A stretch of DNA of 47,121 bases, from contig JAKSQO010000021.1 of NCBI GenBank assembly GCA_024404095.1, positions 1 through 47,121 of the forward strand. The letters run 5' to 3'. The translations under genes were made by a program, and so were the position numbers. The notes beneath the pieces were generated by a model. The model worked only from the letters and a program-made list of their open reading frames with translations. It was not told the origin of the DNA and made no database searches. Positions 45,056 through 47,121 of the stretch are shown here, one piece after another (positions within the stretch are counted from its first letter, which is position 1; every line of letters starts with the position of its first letter). Origin of the DNA: Clostridia bacterium (GTDB lineage: Bacteria > Bacillota > Clostridia > Oscillospirales > Acutalibacteraceae).

Positions 45056-45685
45056 ATGGCGTATATCTATGATTTGATAGTTATAGGGATAGACCAATCA
45101 TACACGGATACAGGTATAGCCGTCATAGGCTGTAAAACGGGCACAGAGCCACGTTGCCTTGATGTTAAGGCTATTGACCTGCATAAGATAAAAACCCGTG
45201 CAGAGAAGCGCAGAAAGCTTCACAGGGCTATTAAACATTTGATAGCGATGTGTAAGCTTAGAACGTCTAAAATCACTATCATGTGTGAGCGTGCACGTTT
45301 ACATGGTGGCGGGCACAGCTTTATAAACATTGATGCTATAGGTGCTATGTGTGAACTTACAGCGTTAATAGTAGATGTTGCTTACAAGTATGATATCTCA
45401 GTTTATAGCGTCGATACACGTGCTTGGAAGAGTGCTGTAGTAGGTAGCTGTAAGAAGGTTGAAAATAACTATGGTGTGCCGCCTGAGAAGTATTTGACGG
45501 TTAAGCATGTTGTAAATCTTGGTTTGCGTGATAAAGTACTGCATGAGATAACAGGACGTAAGACTAAGGGCACGTTTGAAAGTAACGGTAAACGGTACGC
45601 ATACAATAACGACGCTTGTGACGCTGTATGTATTGGGTTGAGCTATTTTAAGCTGACGGGTGATAAAATGAAACTTGAAACTTAG
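45056..45685 (+). CDS. RuvC-like Holliday junction resolvase
   Basis: The protein is 209 aa. The RNase H-fold acidic residues are D13 (I-G-I-D-Q-S-Y-T-D-T-G), E78 (I-M-C-E-R-A) and D186/D189 (N-N-D-A-C-D-A), as in phage RuvC/poxvirus-type resolvases. It would cut recombination or replication branches before packaging. The ATG at 45056 follows AAAGGTGG; the GTG at 45047 overlaps that site. It is the last gene before a terminator and partners the RecA and Cas4 proteins. Confidence 0.85.
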   Translation: MAYIYDLIVIGIDQSYTDTGIAVIGCKTGTEPRCLDVKAIDLHKIKTRAEKRRKLHRAIKHLIAMCKLRTSKITIMCERARLHGGGHSFINIDAIGAMCELTALIVDVAYKYDISVYSVDTRAWKSAVVGSCKKVENNYGVPPEKYLTVKHVVNLGLRDKVLHEITGRKTKGTFESNGKRYAYNNDACDAVCIGLSYFKLTGDKMKLET

Positions 45686-45708
45686 GGACGTGAAAAGCGT
45701 CCCTTTTT
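45684..45708 (+). terminator. Rho-independent terminator
   Basis: AGGGACG (45684-45690) pairs with CGTCCCT (45698-45704) around a 7-nt loop, then TTTTT. It begins inside the stop codon of the RuvC-like gene. It separates the recombination block from the right-end small-gene unit. Confidence 0.92.
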
Positions 45709-45748
45709 CTATGCGTAAAAATATTTTTAAAAAGTTTCAAAAAAGTAC

Positions 45749-45777
45749 TTGACATTATTACGCTACGCTACTATAAT
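45749..45777 (+). promoter_or_regulatory. Consensus early promoter of the right-end unit
   Basis: TTGACA (45749-45754), a 17-bp spacer and TATAAT (45772-45777), seven bases, then GTAACAC (45785-45791) and AACAACATACAAC. The spacer holds ACGCT twice in tandem, like the only other perfect -10 promoter at 1073. The upstream tract is A/T-only. Confidence 0.92.
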
Positions 45778-45820
45778 GCTAATTGTAACACAACAACATA
45801 CAACATAACAAAATAAACCA

Positions 45821-45882
45821 GACGCAAAAGTAATACTCCTGACGTTGTACCAATGGTGGGGGATATGAAAGTGAAAAGCGTC
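45821..45882 (+). promoter_or_regulatory. Possible structured leader
   Basis: GACGC (45821-45825) can pair with GCGTC (45878-45882). Inside, ATA-TCC (about 45833-45839) can pair with GGATAT (about 45861-45866), with ACC/GGT at the tip. The element lies between the promoter and the ribosome site of 45911. The nested helices suggest a regulatory 5' UTR, but no known class is recognised. Confidence 0.35.
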
Positions 45883-45910
45883 ACAGTCCTTAAGAAAGGG
45901 GAACAAAATT

Positions 45911-46153
45911 ATGACAAGAAAAATTATCCGTATCGAAGTATTAGAGAACAAGGAAACAGGATACGCACAGACCGAAGTGTATACGGCAGACGGTACAATT
46001 CATATTTACCCGCAGGGCGTAAAGCGTGATATTGAGGATGTAATGTGGATAGCACAGAGCGACTTTGTAAAGATTAGACACGGCTTCAACGCTTTTCAGC
46101 TAGTAGAAACGCCAACATATAGGGTTAAAGTTTTTGGATTTAATAGACACTAA
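45911..46153 (+). CDS. Hypothetical small protein
   Basis: The protein is 80 aa, beta-rich with a basic C-terminus (V-F-G-F-N-R-H). A strong AAGAAAGGGG site precedes it. It is the first gene of the right-end early unit. The overlapping 54-codon frame that opens at 45865 is judged to be a shadow. No family is recognised. Confidence 0.65.
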   Translation: MTRKIIRIEVLENKETGYAQTEVYTADGTIHIYPQGVKRDIEDVMWIAQSDFVKIRHGFNAFQLVETPTYRVKVFGFNRH

Positions 46154-46161
46154 ATAGCACA

Positions 46162-46180
46162 GGGGCGGCGTTCCCGCCCC
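46162..46180 (+). terminator. GC-rich hairpin between small genes
   Basis: GGGGCGG (46162-46168) pairs with CCGCCCC (46174-46180), almost the same as the hairpin at 41301. No T-run follows. It is likely an mRNA-stability or partial-termination hairpin, since the next gene has no promoter of its own. Confidence 0.5.
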
Positions 46181-46204
46181 ACATATAAGAAAGGGGAACA
46201 GAAT

Positions 46205-46411
46205 ATGAAACGTTATATAATCATGGTGAAAGACAATCGTTGCAACGGTGGAATGAATGCACGAGCTATCTACACCGACAGCATTACAGAAGCGCGAAAG
46301 TTTGCTAAGAAGTACCAGAATAAAGCTATCACAGGTAGAATTACAATCGACTATAACAACGTTGCACAGAGTTTTAAAATCAGCGATTTTCTTGAAGGAA
46401 AGGTGGCATAG
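46205..46411 (+). CDS. Hypothetical small protein
   Basis: The protein is 68 aa, an alpha/beta fold with a basic helix (E-A-R-K-F-A-K-K-Y) in the middle. An AAGAAAGGGG site sets the ATG. It ends two bases before the next gene. No family is recognised. Confidence 0.62.
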   Translation: MKRYIIMVKDNRCNGGMNARAIYTDSITEARKFAKKYQNKAITGRITIDYNNVAQSFKISDFLEGKVA

Positions 46412-46413
46412 AT

Positions 46414-46749
46414 ATGTTAAATAAAAAGATAAATTTCAGCAACGCAGAGGAAAGAAAGGCTTTCTTTACAGAAACAGCGTTCGGCAAGGCAATCATTGAA
46501 AACTGTAAAGAATGGACTATGTTACTCGCAACGAAGCAGTTTGCACAGTCTTGTGTATGTGATGAAGTATTTGACTTTGCAAACGTAGTATTCAAGGAAC
46601 TGTTTGGTCTGGAACTTTGGTATTATGCCAATCATACAGCGACAGGCAGAAGTGCAAGCCTTAACATTATAGGTGATGGAGTTAGATACCCGGTTATGAT
46701 ATTCGACTGTAACCGTGAAGGAAATGCCGCAGAATACTGGCAGATGTAA
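46414..46749 (+). CDS. Hypothetical protein
   Basis: The protein is 111 aa, helical in its first half with a beta-rich second half (Y-P-V-M-I-F-D). A GAAAGGTGG site is upstream. It has two Cys in V-C-D-type context but no metal motif. It is the third gene of the right-end unit. No family is recognised. Confidence 0.62.
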   Translation: MLNKKINFSNAEERKAFFTETAFGKAIIENCKEWTMLLATKQFAQSCVCDEVFDFANVVFKELFGLELWYYANHTATGRSASLNIIGDGVRYPVMIFDCNREGNAAEYWQM

Positions 46750-46767
46750 GAAAGGACGGTGCTTAAT

Positions 46768-47046
46768 ATGTGTAAATCATTATCATTAGCACGGCGTTAT
46801 AGGGACGCTTTTGCAGTAGGTTATCAGAATATTACAAATTCAGCAAGTTACGTTTTCTTAGACCCTGATATAGAAGATAGAATGGACGGTGTCGTTCTTA
46901 TCGTTTGTACTTCTATCGTTGATACGGGACGAACAAACTATAGACGTTTATACGTAAAACACGATTGTGACGATGCACTGTTAGAAACGCATACGAAGCC
47001 ACGTGTAACTTTTGACCCGCTTGACATAATAAGATTCAGCGCATGA
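46768..47046 (+). CDS. Hypothetical protein
   Basis: The protein is 92 aa, with a basic N-terminal helix (R-R-Y-R-D-A-F) and a beta-rich body. The ATG at 46768 follows AAGAAAGGACGG and is preferred to the GTG at 46759, which overlaps that site. It is followed by a hairpin. No family is recognised. Confidence 0.62.
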   Translation: MCKSLSLARRYRDAFAVGYQNITNSASYVFLDPDIEDRMDGVVLIVCTSIVDTGRTNYRRLYVKHDCDDALLETHTKPRVTFDPLDIIRFSA

Positions 47047-47055
47047 CAACAACAT

Positions 47056-47074
47056 GGGGCGTACATAACGCCCC
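47056..47074 (+). terminator. GC-rich hairpin at the right end
   Basis: GGGGCGT (47056-47062) pairs with ACGCCCC (47068-47074) around a 5-nt loop, followed by TTATATTTTAAG rather than a solid T-run. It is probably a weak terminator or stability hairpin before the last, truncated gene. Confidence 0.5.
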
Positions 47075-47102
47075 TTATATTTTAAGAAAGGTTGGTATAG
47101 AA

Positions 47103-47121
47103 ATGAAAAATAATACAGCAG
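47103..47121 (+). CDS. Start of a gene cut by the window edge
   Basis: The ATG at 47103 follows AAGAAAGGTTGG, the typical ribosome site of this phage. Only six codons (M-K-N-N-T-A) are present. It continues beyond the window; nothing can be said of its function. Confidence 0.5.

Noticed and set aside
45838..45890. Possible third hammerhead ribozyme (CTGACG ... GAAA ... AGTCC) in the leader of 45911
   Set aside because: The core reads CTGACGT instead of CTGANGA, no stem II closes it, and the base after the possible stem III is A, not U. Kept only as a structured leader.
45865..46029. 54-codon ORF overlapping the gene at 45911 in another frame
   Set aside because: Ribosome-site spacing is too short, composition is Arg/Tyr-rich and shadow-like, and the 45911 gene has a far better site.
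1..47121. Stop-codon reassignment, tRNA genes or lysogeny genes
   Set aside because: TAA, TAG and TGA all end full-length family members at expected places. I saw no cloverleaf with a T-loop signature, and no integrase, repressor or attachment-site core was recognised.

Overview
The window is a densely packed, entirely plus-strand stretch of a tailed double-stranded DNA phage genome. Long non-contractile tail genes (tape measure, Dit, Gp37-like hub, no sheath) indicate a siphovirus. Strong AG-rich Shine-Dalgarno sites (AGAAAGG type), modest GC content, host-sigma-A-type promoters (TTGACA/TATAAT), an r1t-type holin, a Cpl-7-type wall-binding repeat in the endolysin and an oxygen-sensitive NrdG activase together suggest a strictly anaerobic Bacillota host, probably from the gut. 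I see no integrase, repressor, tRNA or CRISPR array, so nothing here argues for lysogeny. TAA, TAG and TGA all end genes, so the standard code applies.

Layout. Positions 1-2.6 kb: a possible DUF7192-like protein and a MoxR-type AAA+ ATPase. 2.54-3.27 kb: a long non-coding stretch with a terminator, a structured element, an origin-like cluster of short repeats and two promoters. 3.27-10.25 kb: early/middle genes, including a stand-alone LigA Ia-like domain, a Holliday-resolvase-like nuclease, RNase H, a ThyX-like enzyme, zinc ribbons and unknown small proteins. 10.33-32.8 kb: the virion module, in the order TerS, TerL, MazG-like, holin, endolysin, portal, MuF minor head protein fused to an ADP-ribosyltransferase, an inserted early cassette, zinc ribbons, scaffold, three gpD-like decoration paralogues, gpE-like major capsid protein, head-tail connectors, tail tube, frameshifted tail chaperones, tape measure, Dit, hub and an XhlA-like protein. 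33.2-46 kb: replication and metabolism, with a DnaG-type primase, gp32-like SSB, compact DNA polymerase III alpha, RecA-like recombinase, Cas4-like nuclease, NrdG and a RuvC-like resolvase. The right end carries more small early genes and runs off the window.

How it works together. Ten promoters share an extended -35 box. Eight of these share an initially transcribed motif beginning G(T/C)AACAC; the other two begin their transcripts with a GC-rich hairpin. This looks like one co-regulated early regulon using host RNA polymerase. Two early transcription units carry a complete type I hammerhead ribozyme between two small genes, immediately after the stop codon of the first gene. The ribozymes differ by compensatory changes in stem II, so they are very likely functional. 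They should cut a dicistronic early mRNA and give the downstream gene a 5'-OH transcript.

Most novel signals: the paired hammerheads (one with an alternative hairpin that competes with stem I), the promoter/leader family, three related intergenic structured elements, a decoration protein whose inserted domain is flanked by Gly/Ser linkers, and a virion-borne ADP-ribosyltransferase.
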